Part shown: positions 1 through 8,863 of the stretch, piece after piece | Layout of the letters: every line of letters begins with the position of its first letter | Position numbering within the stretch: the first letter of the stretch is position 1 | Origin: Kluyvera genomosp. 3 | Lineage (GTDB): Bacteria > Pseudomonadota > Gammaproteobacteria > Enterobacterales > Enterobacteriaceae | Reading direction: 5' to 3' | Assembly: GCA_002211745.1 (NCBI GenBank) | Contig: CP022114.1 | Span: 4,620,645 to 4,684,644, forward strand | DNA length: 64,000 nt | The notes under the pieces: model-generated | What the model saw: only the letters and a program-made list of their open reading frames with translations | The model's database searches: none | Told to the model about the DNA's origin: nothing | Translations under genes and position numbers: made by a program

Positions 1-548
1 GTAATATTTTTCGGGCCTTCGTCTTTATTCGCGCGGCTTTCGGCGATTTTAAAAACGCGAGACTCCGCGAGATCCAGCAGGTCTTCGCTGGTACGCCCCT
101 GCGGATCGAAACCCGCTTCGGCGATTTCGTTGGCCACGGCGATCATTTCGCGGACAACGGCACGTTCGCGCACGATATCGGCGTAGGCGCTGATGTTCGC
201 CGCACTTGGCGTATTTTTTGACAGTTCTGCCAGATAGGCGAAGCCGCCCACGCTGTCCAGTTGCCCCTGCCGCTCCAGCGATTCCGCGAGCGTAATCAGG
301 TCAATTGGGCTGCCGCCCTCCTGCAAACGCCCCATCTCCGTAAAGATATGTCGGTGCGGGCGGGTATAAAAATCTTCTGCGACAACGCGCTCGGCGACAT
401 CGTCCCAGCGCTCGTTATCCAGCATCAAACCGCCCAACACCGATTGTTCCGCTTCAATCGAGTGCGGCGGTACTTTCAGCCCGTCTACCTGAAAATCGCG
501 GACGCGAGGTTCGGCTTGCGGTTTGTTGAAGGGTTTATTTGCTGCCAT
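1..548 (-). CDS. dnaB: Replicative DNA helicase DnaB, N-terminal part (cut by window edge)
   Basis: This is the first 182 codons of the hexameric replicative helicase that unwinds DNA at the fork and loads with DnaC. The reading frame starts at the ATG at 548 (MAANKPFNKPQAEPRV) and stays open without a break to the window edge. The visible part is the N-terminal helical domain that binds primase (for example PHSIEAEQSVLGGLMLDN and PSAANISAYADIVRERA). The RecA-like motor with its Walker motifs lies outside the window. It is divergent from qor, with only 66 bp between the two starts. Unlike many neighbours it shows no frameshift here. Confidence 0.97.
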   Translation of the reverse strand, partial: MAANKPFNKPQAEPRVRDFQVDGLKVPPHSIEAEQSVLGGLMLDNERWDDVAERVVAEDFYTRPHRHIFTEMGRLQEGGSPIDLITLAESLERQGQLDSVGGFAYLAELSKNTPSAANISAYADIVRERAVVREMIAVANEIAEAGFDPQGRTSEDLLDLAESRVFKIAESRANKDEGPKNI

Positions 549-614
549 AGTGAATGGTATTACCGAGATAAAGAGTGGGTCGAAAGATTACCACATAATT
601 GTTCAGGAGGAAGC

Positions 615-1597
615 ATGGCAACCCGTATTGAGTTTAGCAAACATGGCGGCCCGGAAGTGCTGAACGCCGTCGAATTCACCCCCAATGCACCTGCCGAGAA
701 CGAAGTGCAGGTGGAAAACAAAGCGATTGGCATCAACTACATCGATACCTACATCCGCAGCGGACTCTACCCGCCGCCGTCGTTGCCAAGCGGCCTGGGC
801 ACCGAAGCCGCGGGCGTGGTTAGCCAGGTAGGCAGCAACGTTAAACACGTTAAAGCGGGCGATCGCGTGGTGTATGCGCAGTCCGGCCTTGGCGCTTACA
901 GCTCGGTGCACAACGTCGCGGCGGATAAAGTGGCCCTGCTCCCGGCGGCTATCTCCTTTGAGCAGGCCGCCGCCTCCTTCCTCAAGGGGTTAACAGTCTA
1001 CTATCTGCTGCGCAAAACCTACGAAATCAAACCCGGCGAACCGTTCCTGTTCCACGCGGCAGCGGGCGGCGTAGGGCTGATTGCCTGCCAGTGGGCCAAG
1101 GCGCTGGGTGCGAAGCTTATCGGCACCGTCGGTAGCGCAGAAAAAGCGCAGCGTGCCCTACAGGCAGGCGCATGGCAGGTGATTAACTATCGCGAAGAGA
1201 ACATCGCCGAACGGGTGAAAGAGATAACCGGTGGGAAAAAGCTGCCGGTGGTGTACGACTCGGTAGGCAAAGATACCTGGGAAGCGTCGCTGGACTGCCT
1301 GCAACGCCGTGGGCTGATGGTGAGCTTCGGCAACTCGTCCGGGCCGGTGACCGGCGTCAATCTGGGGATCCTCAATCAGAAAGGCTCGTTGTTTGTCACG
1401 CGCCCTTCCTCTACGGCTACATCACCACCTACGACGAACTGAAAGAGGCCAGCCACGAGCTGTTCTCGCTGATCGCCAGCGGCATTATCAAGGTGGACGT
1501 CGCGGAGAGTCAGAAGTATCCGCTGAGGGAGGCGCGTCGCGCGCATGAGATTCTGGAGAGCCGGGCTACGCAGGGTTCAAGCCTGCTGATTCCATAA
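615..1597 (+). CDS. qor: NADPH:quinone oxidoreductase (one frameshift near 1406)
   Basis: Zinc-independent medium-chain dehydrogenase/reductase family, zeta-crystallin-like quinone reductase, using NADPH to reduce quinones in the cytosol. The start is the ATG at 615, six bases after AGGAGG. The N-terminal GroES-like domain is followed by a Rossmann domain with the AAAGGVGLIACQWAKALG nucleotide-binding stretch (about residue 145). After FVTRPS the frame is lost because a C run near 1406 is one base short. The other frame then continues with GYITTYDELKEAS and ends with ATQGSSLLIP at the TAA at 1595-1597. With the base restored the gene has 327 codons plus stop, the usual length. It is monocistronic, divergent from dnaB and followed by a strong terminator. 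Confidence 0.93.
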
Positions 1598-1620
1598 CGT
1601 TCCGGTCGCACAAAAGACTA

Positions 1621-1650
1621 GGGCTTCCCGTAGGAAGCCCTTTCTTTTTT
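1621..1650 (+). terminator. Rho-independent terminator of qor
   Basis: An 8-bp perfect stem (GGGCTTCC / GGAAGCCC, loop CGTA) is followed by TTTCTTTTTT, 24 bases after the qor stop. Confidence 0.9.
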
Positions 1651-1768
1651 TAGTTCGGCTGTATGTAGGGTACAGCTCGATGAATTCGTTATCGGCGGCA
1701 ATAGTGACAGATTTATTACGCGAATCCTACGGAGATTTATGCAAAATTATTGAGGTTGTGACACACCC

Positions 1769-2008
1769 TCAATACCTCCGGTAATTGCCGCGGTACGGCG
1801 GATTTTTTGGCGCATTAATCGCCCGGATGATCCACACCGCCGCCACCGTCAGGATAAGCCAGGGCAGTAGCTTAAGCATAATAGCAAACAGGCCACCGAC
1901 GAACATCAATACCGTCGCCACCACCAGCGCGGCGATAATGCCGAGCAGGGAAATCCCCGTCACCAACAGCATCACGAAAAATCCAATCACAAATAACAGT
2001 TCCAGCAT
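1769..2008 (-). CDS. pspG: Phage shock protein G
   Basis: A 79-residue inner-membrane protein of the phage shock response, which protects the proton-motive force during envelope stress. Almost the whole protein is hydrophobic: MLELLFVIGFFVMLLVTGIS, then a second span rich in A, V and L, then a third near ILTVAAVWII, ending in a basic tail (PPYRGNYRRY). The length matches E. coli PspG (80 aa). It lies alone, separate from pspABCDE, with its own sigma-54 promoter upstream, which fits PspF control. No frameshift. Confidence 0.93.
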   Translation of the reverse strand: MLELLFVIGFFVMLLVTGISLLGIIAALVVATVLMFVGGLFAIMLKLLPWLILTVAAVWIIRAINAPKNPPYRGNYRRY

Positions 2009-2051
2009 GGTTGCTCTCTCCCGGAAATCACTTTTTCTCTGAGCAGACTAT

Positions 2052-2067
2052 TACAAGAAACGTGCCA
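2052..2067 (-). promoter_or_regulatory. Sigma-54 (-24/-12) promoter of pspG
   Basis: Read on the minus strand the site is TGGCACGTTTCTTGTA. It matches the consensus TGGCACG-N4-TTGCA except for one base in the -12 element. It sits 43 bp upstream of the pspG start, which is right for a PspF/sigma-54 promoter. PspF enhancer sites were not resolved. Confidence 0.85.
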
Positions 2068-2090
2068 AAGTTAACTTATTGATTATCAAT

Positions 2091-2120
2091 AAAAACGCCC
2101 CGCTACAATGAGCGAGGCGT
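2091..2120 (-). terminator. Rho-independent terminator of dusA
   Basis: On the minus strand ACGCCTCGCT / AGCGGGGCGT forms a 10-bp stem (one mismatch or G-T pair) followed by TTTTATT, 31 bases beyond the dusA stop. Confidence 0.75.
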
Positions 2121-2150
2121 GGCGAATTTGACCAGGTTTTAGCGAAATAA

Positions 2151-3148
2151 TTAGCGCTTATCGGCCACCAGCTTGAGCGCGTGCTCCAGCACGTTGATAT
2201 CAGCGCCCGCCTTATGGGCGTTTTCACTCAGGTAGCGACGCCACTGGCGCGCCCCGGAATGCCCTGGAACAGCCCTAGCATATGGCGAGTGATGTGGCCC
2301 AGATAGGTGCCGTTGCTCAGCTCGCGCTCGATGTACGGGTACATTGCCCGCACCACCGCCACCGGGTCGGCATCCACGTCGGTAGCGCCAAAGATCTCGC
2401 GATCCACGGAGGCCAGAATACCCGGGTTCTGATAGGCTTCGCGGCCCACCATCACGCCATCCATATGTTGCAGGTGCCCTTTCGCTTCTTCCAGCGATTT
2501 AATGCCGCCGTTGATGGACATCGTCAGATGCGGGAAGTCTTTTTTCAGTTGATAAACGCGCGGATAGTCCAGCGGTGGGATTTCGCGGTTCTCTTTCGGG
2601 CTCAGGCCAGAGAGCCAGGCTTTGCGGGCGTGGATAATAAACATCTCGCACTCGCCGCGGCCAGAGACCGTGTTGATGAAATCGCAGAGGAATTCGTAGC
2701 TGTCCTGGTCGTCAATACCGATACGGGTTTTGACCGTGACCGGGATAGAGACCACGTCACGCATCGCCTTTACACAATCAGCCACCAGCTGGGCGTTGCC
2801 CATCAGGCAGGCGCCAAACATGCCGTTCTGTACGCGATCCGACGGACAACCGACGTTAAGGTTGATTTCATCGTAGCCGCGCTCCTGCGCCAGCTTCGCG
2901 CAGTGCGCCAGCGCAGCCGGGTCGCTGCCGCCCAGCTGCAATGCCACCGGATGCTCTTCTTCGCTATACGCCAGATAGTCGCCCTTGCCATGAATAATCG
3001 CCCCGGTGGTGACCATTTCGGTATACAGCAGCGTGTGCTGAGACAGCAGTCGCAGGAAGTAGCGACAGTGCCTGTCGGTCCAGTCGAGCATCGGCGCGAT
3101 GGAGAAACGATGAGCGGAAAAAGCGGGAGTCGAAGATTCTGACAGCAT
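2151..3148 (-). CDS. dusA: tRNA-dihydrouridine(20/20a) synthase DusA (frameshift near 2256)
   Basis: FMN-dependent enzyme that reduces uridine to dihydrouridine in the D-loop of tRNAs. The protein begins [20 protein letters not shown]. It shows the FMN-barrel start [14 protein letters not shown], the catalytic cysteine in [13 protein letters not shown] and the phosphate-binding SINGGIKS / [12 protein letters not shown] motifs. After LFQGIPG the frame is lost because a G run near 2256 is one base short. The other frame completes the expected tail ([17 protein letters not shown] ... LVADKR) to the TAA at 2151-2153. Restored length is 333 codons including stop. The start could be a few codons different from E. 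coli, where the N-terminus is longer. Confidence 0.92.
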
Positions 3149-3217
3149 GGCGATTATTTAAGCATCCGAAAAAAGGGCGGCCACTATAGCACAGACAAAG
3201 AGGGGATACGATCCACC

Positions 3218-3245
3218 TTGCCGTGATATCAAAAAATGATATCAT
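3218..3245 (+). promoter_or_regulatory. Putative hicAB promoter with paired TGATATCA operator
   Basis: Two identical self-palindromic 8-mers, TGATATCA, lie at 3224-3231 and 3237-3244, separated by AAAAA (13 bp centre to centre). They overlap a plausible promoter: TTGCCG (3218-3223), 16-bp spacer, TATCAT (3240-3245). Paired short palindromes over the -10 region are typical of operators bound by ribbon-helix-helix antitoxins. HicB here has such a C-terminal domain, so autoregulation is inferred. Confidence 0.6.
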
Positions 3246-3285
3246 TACCTTGTCCGGTGGCCAATATGACAAAGGATTAATTGGC

Positions 3286-3549
3286 ATGAAATCACTTAAT
3301 GCCAGGCACCAAAAAACGTTACGGATGATCTTCTCAATGCCCACACCAGCCACGCTGGAGTGGCGAAAAATTGAAGCATTATTTATTGCTTTAGGTGCAA
3401 AAGTTTCAGAAGGACAGGGATCCCGGGTACGATTCGAAATCAATCAGGTGGTGGCCTCGTTCCATCGCCCTCATCCTGACAAGGAAGCCAAGGTTTATCA
3501 GGTTCGCGATGCAATGGCATTTCTTATCGCAGTAGGAGTGACTCCATGA
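3286..3549 (+). CDS. hicA: HicA-family mRNA interferase toxin
   Basis: A small protein (87 aa from the ATG at 3286, with AAAGGA nine bases upstream) resembling the HicA / YcfA-like double-stranded-RNA-binding-fold toxins that cleave mRNA. Visible motifs are WRKIEALFIALGAKVSEGQG followed by SRVRFEI and ASFHRPHP. The short GSH motif of E. coli HicA is replaced by GSR, so a His in FHRPHP is the more likely catalytic residue. A longer frame from 3223 exists but would run through the operator. Its stop overlaps the start of hicB (ATGATGA), the usual toxin-first layout. The pair lies between dusA and the TraF-like gene. Confidence 0.82.
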   Translation: MKSLNARHQKTLRMIFSMPTPATLEWRKIEALFIALGAKVSEGQGSRVRFEINQVVASFHRPHPDKEAKVYQVRDAMAFLIAVGVTP

Positions 3550-3881
3550 TGAATACCATGACGTATAAAGGCTATGCCGCAAAAATCGATTACAGTGACG
3601 AAGACATGTGCTTTATCGGTCGCGTTGCGGGGATCAGAGATGTCATTGGTTTCCACGCCGATAACGTAGCAGATCTGCGTAAAGCCTTCGAAGAAGCGGT
3701 GGATGATTATATTGCTTACTGCAAAGAGCAAGGGCGTGAACCCTTACGTCCGGCCAGTGGCAAAATCAGCCTGCGCATCTCTCCCGAAGTGCATTCGGCC
3801 ATCAATATCGCCGCAGAAGTTTCTGGCAAGAGCGTCAATCAGTGGATTAACGATACGCTTTCCAGAGCGGCCCACGGTTAG
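3546..3881 (+). CDS. hicB: HicB-family antitoxin
   Basis: A 111-residue partner of the upstream HicA toxin. The N-terminal part (TYKGYAAKIDYSDEDMCFIG, then FHADNVADLRKAFEEAVDDY) is the partial RNase H-like HicB fold that covers the toxin. The C-terminus (KISLRISPEVHSAINIAA ... SVNQWINDTL) is an Arc/MetJ-type ribbon-helix-helix DNA-binding domain. This supports repression of its own promoter. Translation is coupled to hicA by a 4-base overlap. Intact, and followed at once by a REP unit. Confidence 0.85.
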   Translation: MMNTMTYKGYAAKIDYSDEDMCFIGRVAGIRDVIGFHADNVADLRKAFEEAVDDYIAYCKEQGREPLRPASGKISLRISPEVHSAINIAAEVSGKSVNQWINDTLSRAAHG

Positions 3882-3886
3882 CCGAT

Positions 3887-3922
3887 GTAGGCCTGATACG
3901 CGCAGCGCCATCAGGCCTACAA
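3887..3922. repeat. REP element after hicB
   Basis: Imperfect palindrome GTAGGCCTGAT ... ATCAGGCCTAC. The same unit recurs near 34170 and 40836, and the related TCCGGCCTAC form near 31240 and 42700. Confidence 0.8.
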
Positions 3923-3931
3923 GGTCGTTGG

Positions 3932-5171
3932 TTAGAACGTGACGCTCAACTGCGCCCCTGCGCCCCAGGTTTGGTCTTCGCCGTACAGCCCATCAGGTCG
4001 ACGTGCACCCGGTTAAAGGGCGCAAAGCCGACGCCGCCGGTAAAGACGTTGCTGTCGTTGTTTTTTACATCAGCGCGGTAACCCGCGCGCACCGCCAGCC
4101 AGTCCAGCGGACGTACTTCCGCGCCAACTCCCACGTACTGCGACGTATCTTCACTTTTAAAGCCCTTGGTTTCCGTCAAATCACCATCGGCGCTTAAGGT
4201 CACGAGATCGGTATGCCAGGCCACGCCTGCGGTCACCAGCGGGCGAATCTGATACGTATCGCGTACACCAGCCACCTCTTTGGTGTCGATATCGCGCGAG
4301 AAGAGGTTTTGTCCGCTTAAGCCCACCGTCCAGTTATCGCCAAAATCAGCGGCCACCCGGCGTCAACGTTAAAGCCAGTATCATCGTTGCGATAGCGGCT
4401 GCTGTTGATGTCGTCGCTGCTGAAGTTGTAGATCGACACGGTGTAGTTATAGAGCCAGGTTTGCTGCAGTTTTGGCGTCACGCCCAGCGAAACCGGCACA
4501 CCGCCGAGGTCGAACTGACGGGCAATCGCCACACCATAGTCGGACACGATAGCCGCACGGCCATAGCCCTGAGACTTTAAATCCTGCGGATTGACGCCAA
4601 TCGCACTTAACGGCACCGCTTCAACGCCACGCAGCAGGTTGATATCCCCTGATCGATATAGGAACTGACCCGCGCTCTGGCGCTGGCTTTGGTGACAAAA
4701 GCAACGTCCAGCACATCGTTTGGAATGCTGATCGCCAACCCGCACCGGCTTTAGCGTTCGCCGTCTTGCCCTTTAACGAGGAGAGCTGATCCGCCAAATC
4801 CCCGCCGCGACCGAAACTTGCCGGGATGCCGCGCTATTGGATTGAGAAGATCGACGGGATTCATCGTGCGCAGCACCCGCCGATAGTTGTTAACATCATC
4901 GCTGATGTCGTCGATTTTGTTGCGCAGGTCGTCCTTATCGGAGATCTGCGCGCCAATTGACGGCACAATCAGCGTGATATCGTCATCCGGTTTTGCCTTT
5001 GCCAGTAGCGCCGGGTTAATTAACACGCCGCTGCCATAGTTCGCAGAGGCCACGCCCGTGCCGCCCATCGCGTCGTTACGGGCTTCCGACCAACCATTTG
5101 CCGCCCTGCCTGTCCCGCAACAAAAAAGGAGACAGCCACCCCATCAGCGAAAATTTGTCTTTTTTATTCAC
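3932..5171 (-). CDS. Orphan TraF-like exported protein (conjugal transfer TraF family), about eight frameshifts
   Basis: Pieced together from several frames, this gives one continuous protein of about 415 residues. It starts at a GTG at 5171 with a signal peptide (MNKKDKFSLMGVAVSLFVAG, then QAGA). The mature part begins MGGTGVASANYGSGVLINPA, a beta-rich outer-membrane-like start, and ends with many alternating stretches such as WLAVRAGYRADVKNN and a final aromatic residue (QLSVTF). It resembles chromosomal proteins annotated as TraF of the F-plasmid family. No other transfer gene is near, so a role in conjugation is unlikely. Single-base losses are inferred near 5140, 5112, 4832, 4803, 4740, 4651, 4345 and 3985, all in or beside G runs. 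Function unknown. Confidence 0.65.
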
Positions 5172-5343
5172 AGTATGCTCGTCTTATTGTCTGTAATGAA
5201 ACAACCCTCCACCCGTTATCACCTGGATGGAGACGAACTGTTGCTGTGAATAGCGAGGGAAAAAGCGTCTTGTTCCCCTAACTGAAATTTTCTTCGATTA
5301 TCGTTATTTTTAATAAGCGCTCTAATCTTTATAGAAGAAGAGG

Positions 5344-5834
5344 CTAATTTCGCCCAGGTTTTCCATCGTGCGGGCCAAAAAACTGCGGCGGATGGTCCAC
5401 CCAGCGATCGTCGCGCGTGACGGCATACGAGGCATTTAGCGGGTAGTAAATCCGGTTGTGTTTCTTATTGGCTTCCCCCACCACCAGCAGCCGGACCTCT
5501 TCTGACGTGTTGTTGATAAAGGTATGGCAAACGCCGGTTCCTGCCGGAAAGCCCACGCTGTCGCCGGGTTCCAGCTTCCACAGATAGCCGTTAATCCACG
5601 CCTGCGGATAACCTTCCAGTACGTAGATAAACTCCTCTTCGTCGCTCTCGGCATGCGGGTAGGAAGTGCGTCGGCCTGGCGGCAAGCGCTCGTGGTGAAT
5701 ACCAAGATGTCTCAGCCCAGCGCACGAGCCAGCGGCGCGCCGATGGAGAAGCGCTCATCGCTGTCGGGATAGGTAGAGTCATCCGGTCCTTCAACATCGT
5801 GCCAATGGCGAATACAGTCGGGTCTTTTCATCAT
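5344..5834 (-). CDS. Cupin-domain protein (frameshift near 5718)
   Basis: A single-domain cupin of about 163 residues. The start at the tandem ATG (5834) gives MMKRPDCIRHWHDVEGPDDS. After ARALG the frame is lost because a G run near 5718 is one base short, and resumes as LRHLGIHHERLPPGRRTSYPH. Cupin motif 1 is PHAESDEEEFIYVLEG; motif 2 is GDSVGFPAGTGVCHTFIN. Together they offer His, Glu and His as likely metal ligands. It is divergent from zur, 122 bp apart, at the place where E. coli carries yjbL/yjbM. The substrate is unknown. The C-terminal end (HDGKPGRN) may itself be shifted. Confidence 0.7.
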
Positions 5835-5956
5835 TTTTCATCCTGAGTGTGAAGTGCACCTGCTATAACACAGCTATAGCACACCTGTGGAAACTCGGCG
5901 TTTCCGGCATAACATGGTAAAGTAGGGGTTTATTTCCCCGTAACCTGAGGACGCCA

Positions 5957-6472
5957 ATGGATAAGACCACCACGCAAGAACTGTTAGCGCAAGCTGAAAA
6001 GCTGTGCGCGCAACGCGGCGTGCGCCTGACTCCGCAACGTCTCGAAGTGTTGCGCCTGATGAGTCTGCAGGAAGGGGCAATCAGCGCCTATGACCTGCTG
6101 GATCTGCTGCGCGAGAAAGAGCCGCAGGCCAAGCCGCCAACCGTCTACCGAGCGCTGGAATTTCTGCTTGAACAGGGCTTTGTGCATAAGGTCGAGTCTG
6201 CCAACAGCTACGTCCTGTGCCACCTGTTCGATCAGCCGACCCACACCTCCGCCATGTTTATCTGCGATCGCTGCGGCGTGGTGAAAGAAGAGTGTGCGGA
6301 AGGCGTTGAGGACATCATGCATACGCTGGCAGCAAAGATGGGCTTTGCGCTGCGCCACAACGTCATTGAAGCGCACGGGCTGTGTTCCGCCTGCGTGGAA
6401 GTTGAAGCCTGTCGCGCGCATGAACATTGCCATCACGACCATACGATTCATATTAAAAAGAAATCCCGCTAA
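5957..6472 (+). CDS. zur: Zinc uptake regulator Zur
   Basis: Fur-family repressor of zinc uptake genes, 171 residues, intact. The N-terminal winged helix contains RLTPQRLEVLRLM and PPTVYRALEFLLEQGFVHK. The C-terminal dimer domain carries the structural zinc cysteines in FICDRCGVV and GLCSACVEVEAC, and ends in a His-rich tail (HEHCHHDH). The start at 5957 follows the ribosome site CTGAGGA. It lies next to the cupin gene and convergent with yjbJ. Confidence 0.96.
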   Translation: MDKTTTQELLAQAEKLCAQRGVRLTPQRLEVLRLMSLQEGAISAYDLLDLLREKEPQAKPPTVYRALEFLLEQGFVHKVESANSYVLCHLFDQPTHTSAMFICDRCGVVKEECAEGVEDIMHTLAAKMGFALRHNVIEAHGLCSACVEVEACRAHEHCHHDHTIHIKKKSR

Positions 6473-6481
6473 CGCGGGATT
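6452..6481 (-). terminator. Terminator of yjbJ, overlapping the end of zur
   Basis: AATCCCGC / GCGGGATT forms an 8-bp stem with the loop GTTA, followed on the minus strand by TCTTTTTAA. It covers the zur stop codon and serves the convergent yjbJ gene. Confidence 0.75.
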
Positions 6482-6525
6482 GATGGGGAGCGTACCTCCT
6501 TGTACGCATGGGCAGGAGGAGTGCG

Positions 6526-6734
6526 TTACCAGCGGTGATTGTGCCGTTTATCCCAGCTATCCACCTCTTTTTCCGCCTGATCTTTTGCGTATCCATAACG
6601 TTCCTGGATTTTACCGACCAGCTGATCGCGTTTACCTTCGATCACCGTGATGTCATCATCGGTCAGTTTGCCCATTGCTCTTTCACTTTACCTTTAAGCT
6701 GCTTCCAGTTACCGCCGACTTCGTCTTTATTCAT
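6526..6734 (-). CDS. yjbJ: CsbD-family stress protein YjbJ (frameshift near 6671)
   Basis: Small, highly charged CsbD-like protein of unknown biochemical role, abundant in stationary phase in E. coli. The start is MNKDEVGGNWKQLKGKVKEQ. After QW the frame shifts because a GGGG run is read as GGG near 6671. It continues as GKLTDDD, GKRDQLVGKIQERYGYAKDQ and ends DKRHNHRW. Restored length is 69 residues, as in E. coli. It lies between zur (convergent) and dinF (same strand). Confidence 0.88.
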
Positions 6735-6860
6735 CATTGAATCCTCGATCGTCAGTGAATGAATAGCGAGAGAGTGTGAACTCTTTTTCGCTAAGCGTGA
6801 GGTTAATTGTAGTCAGTCATTCTGAGCATGATTCACTATTCGGAATCTTTAACCATTACA

Positions 6861-8180
6861 TCAGGAAAACCAGCTGTCATTTCGCCAGTGGCGACGCCAG
6901 ATATACGCCAGCGACAGGCCGCGCAGCGCGAGGAAAACGGCCAACGCCAGCCACAGCCCATGGTTGCCAAGCACCGGCAGTGCCAGCAGCGTCAGCGCAA
7001 AACCGGTGGCGGCGACCGCCATGCTGTTGCGCATCTCGGCGCCTCGCGTGGCGCCGATAAACATGCCGTCCAGCAGATAACACCAGACGCCAATCACCGG
7101 CAGCACCACCTGCCACAGCACGTAACGGTCGGCCAGTTGCTGCAGTTCGGGCAACGAGGTAAGCAAGGCGACGATATTTTCGCCAAACACGGCGTATACC
7201 AGCGCAAAAGCCAGCGCCACCACGCCCGCCTGACGGCACGCGGCGCGCCAGACCTCAAGCAGTTTGCTGCCATCGCGCGCGCCATACGCCTGGCCGGAGT
7301 GCGCCTCCACCGCATAAGCGAAGCCATCCAGCGCGTAGGCGGTGAAAGTGAGCATCGTCATCAGCACCGCGTTCACCGCCACCACTTCACCACCGAGCCG
7401 CGCGCCAAAGACGGTGACCGCGCCGAAGCACAGCTGTAACAGCAGGGAACGCAGCATAATGTCGCGGTTGAGCGCCAGCAGGCGGCGGATGTTGCCGCGC
7501 CAGGCGGTTTTCAGCATCGACCAGGAAATACCGCGCATCGCCATCACCTTGTGTACCATCCCCAACCCGACCAGCAGGGTGGCATATTCGGCAATGGCGG
7601 TGGCGAGCGCCGCGCCCTGCACGTTCATGTGCAGGCCCATCACCAGCCACAGGTCGAGCACAATGTTCAGCACATTCCCCACCACAAGCAGCACCACCGG
7701 CGCGCGGGCGTACTGCACGCCCAGCAGCCAACCCAACAGGACCAGGTTCGCCAGGGAAGCAGGCGCGCTGAGCCAGCGAATGGCGAGGAAGCGGCGCGCC
7801 TGTTCTAACACCTCACCGCTGCCGCCGACGATGGAGAGCGCCAGGTTAATCAGCGGCGTTTTGAACAGGATGATGAGCAACCCGGCGCCCAGCGCCAGCA
7901 TCAACGGTTGCACCAGCGCGCGGGCCAGCGCCTGCGGGTTTTTCGCGCCAAAGGCCTGCGCCGTCAGGCCGGTTGTGCTCATGCGTAGAAACAGCAGCAG
8001 CATAAACAGGAAGCTGGTCGCCGTTGCCCCGATAGCCACACCGCCCAGATAGACGGGGCTGTCCAGGTGACCGATCACGGCGGTATCGACCAGACCCAGC
8101 AGAGGCACGGTAATGTTGGAGAAGATCATCGGTAGCGCAAGGCGCCACAGCGCTTTATCAGCGGAAGTGAGTAGCGACAT
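6861..8180 (-). CDS. dinF: MATE-family efflux protein DinF
   Basis: SOS-inducible multidrug and toxin extrusion transporter of the inner membrane with twelve predicted spans. About 439 residues from MSLLTSADKALWRLALPMIF. Typical MATE features are VPLLGLVDTAVIGHL near the N-terminus and the repeated FAYAVEAHSGQAYGARD in the second half. It follows lexA on the same strand after 67 bp that contain a hairpin terminator, as in the E. coli lexA-dinF operon. An ATG nine bases further upstream is also possible. Intact. Confidence 0.93.
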   Translation of the reverse strand: MSLLTSADKALWRLALPMIFSNITVPLLGLVDTAVIGHLDSPVYLGGVAIGATATSFLFMLLLFLRMSTTGLTAQAFGAKNPQALARALVQPLMLALGAGLLIILFKTPLINLALSIVGGSGEVLEQARRFLAIRWLSAPASLANLVLLGWLLGVQYARAPVVLLVVGNVLNIVLDLWLVMGLHMNVQGAALATAIAEYATLLVGLGMVHKVMAMRGISWSMLKTAWRGNIRRLLALNRDIMLRSLLLQLCFGAVTVFGARLGGEVVAVNAVLMTMLTFTAYALDGFAYAVEAHSGQAYGARDGSKLLEVWRAACRQAGVVALAFALVYAVFGENIVALLTSLPELQQLADRYVLWQVVLPVIGVWCYLLDGMFIGATRGAEMRNSMAVAATGFALTLLALPVLGNHGLWLALAVFLALRGLSLAYIWRRHWRNDSWFS

Positions 8181-8197
8181 GGGTATCAACCAGAACG

Positions 8198-8229
8198 AAA
8201 AAAAGCTGCGATAGCGGATGTATCGCAGC
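8198..8229 (-). terminator. Terminator between lexA and dinF
   Basis: On the minus strand GCTGCGATA / TATCGCAGC forms a 9-bp perfect stem with a 7-base loop, followed by seven T. It should end most lexA transcripts and let a fraction read into dinF. Confidence 0.85.
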
Positions 8230-8247
8230 CATTAGAGAGGGGAGTTT

Positions 8248-8856
8248 TTACAGCCATTCGCCGTTGCGGATAACGCCAACGGCCAGCCCTTCAATGGAGA
8301 AATTCTGCTGACGCAGATCCACCACGATCGGCTTAAATTCGCTGTTTTCTGGCAGCAGTTCGACGACGTTACCCTGTTTTTTCAGGCGTTTGACCGTCAC
8401 TTCTTCGTCGATGCGCGCGACAACGACCTGGCCATTGCGTACGTCCTGAGTCTTATGCACCGCGAGCAGGTCGCCGTCCATAATCCCGATATCTTTCATC
8501 GACATGCCGCTAACGCGCAGCAGGAAGTCGGCGCTCGGTTTGAACAGCGACGGGTCAACCTGGTAATGGCCTTCGATATGCTGCTGCGCCAGCAGCGGTT
8601 CGCCCGCCGCGACGCGGCCTACCAGCGGCAGACCTTCTTCTTCTTCCACCAGCAGGCGGATACCGCGAGAAGCGCCGGAGACAATCTCGATGACACCTTT
8701 ACGCGCCAGCGCTTTCAGGTGCTCTTCAGCCGCGTTTGGGGAACGGAACCCCAAGCGCTGAGCAATTTCCGCACGCGTCGGCGGCATGCCCGTTTGGCTG
8801 ATGTGATCCCGGATGAGATCAAACACCTCTTGCTGCCTGGTCGTTAACGCTTTCAT
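8248..8856 (-). CDS. lexA: SOS repressor LexA
   Basis: Repressor of the SOS regulon, 202 residues, intact. The N-terminal winged helix includes [20 protein letters not shown] and [20 protein letters not shown]. The cleavage site is the Ala-Gly pair in [10 protein letters not shown]. The catalytic Ser is in [11 protein letters not shown] and the Lys in [13 protein letters not shown]. Two LexA boxes lie directly upstream, giving autoregulation. Cotranscribed with dinF. Confidence 0.98.
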   Translation of the reverse strand: MKALTTRQQEVFDLIRDHISQTGMPPTRAEIAQRLGFRSPNAAEEHLKALARKGVIEIVSGASRGIRLLVEEEEGLPLVGRVAAGEPLLAQQHIEGHYQVDPSLFKPSADFLLRVSGMSMKDIGIMDGDLLAVHKTQDVRNGQVVVARIDEEVTVKRLKKQGNVVELLPENSEFKPIVVDLRQQNFSIEGLAVGVIRNGEWL

Positions 8857-8863
8857 TCCGCCC

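Noticed and set aside
261-614. Upstream extension of the qor frame through dnaB
   Set aside because: It is antisense to dnaB; the ribosome site AGGAGG and homology place the qor start at 615.
3223-3285. Longer start for hicA at 3223
   Set aside because: It would place the start inside the likely promoter and operator; the ATG at 3286 has a proper ribosome site and fits the family length.
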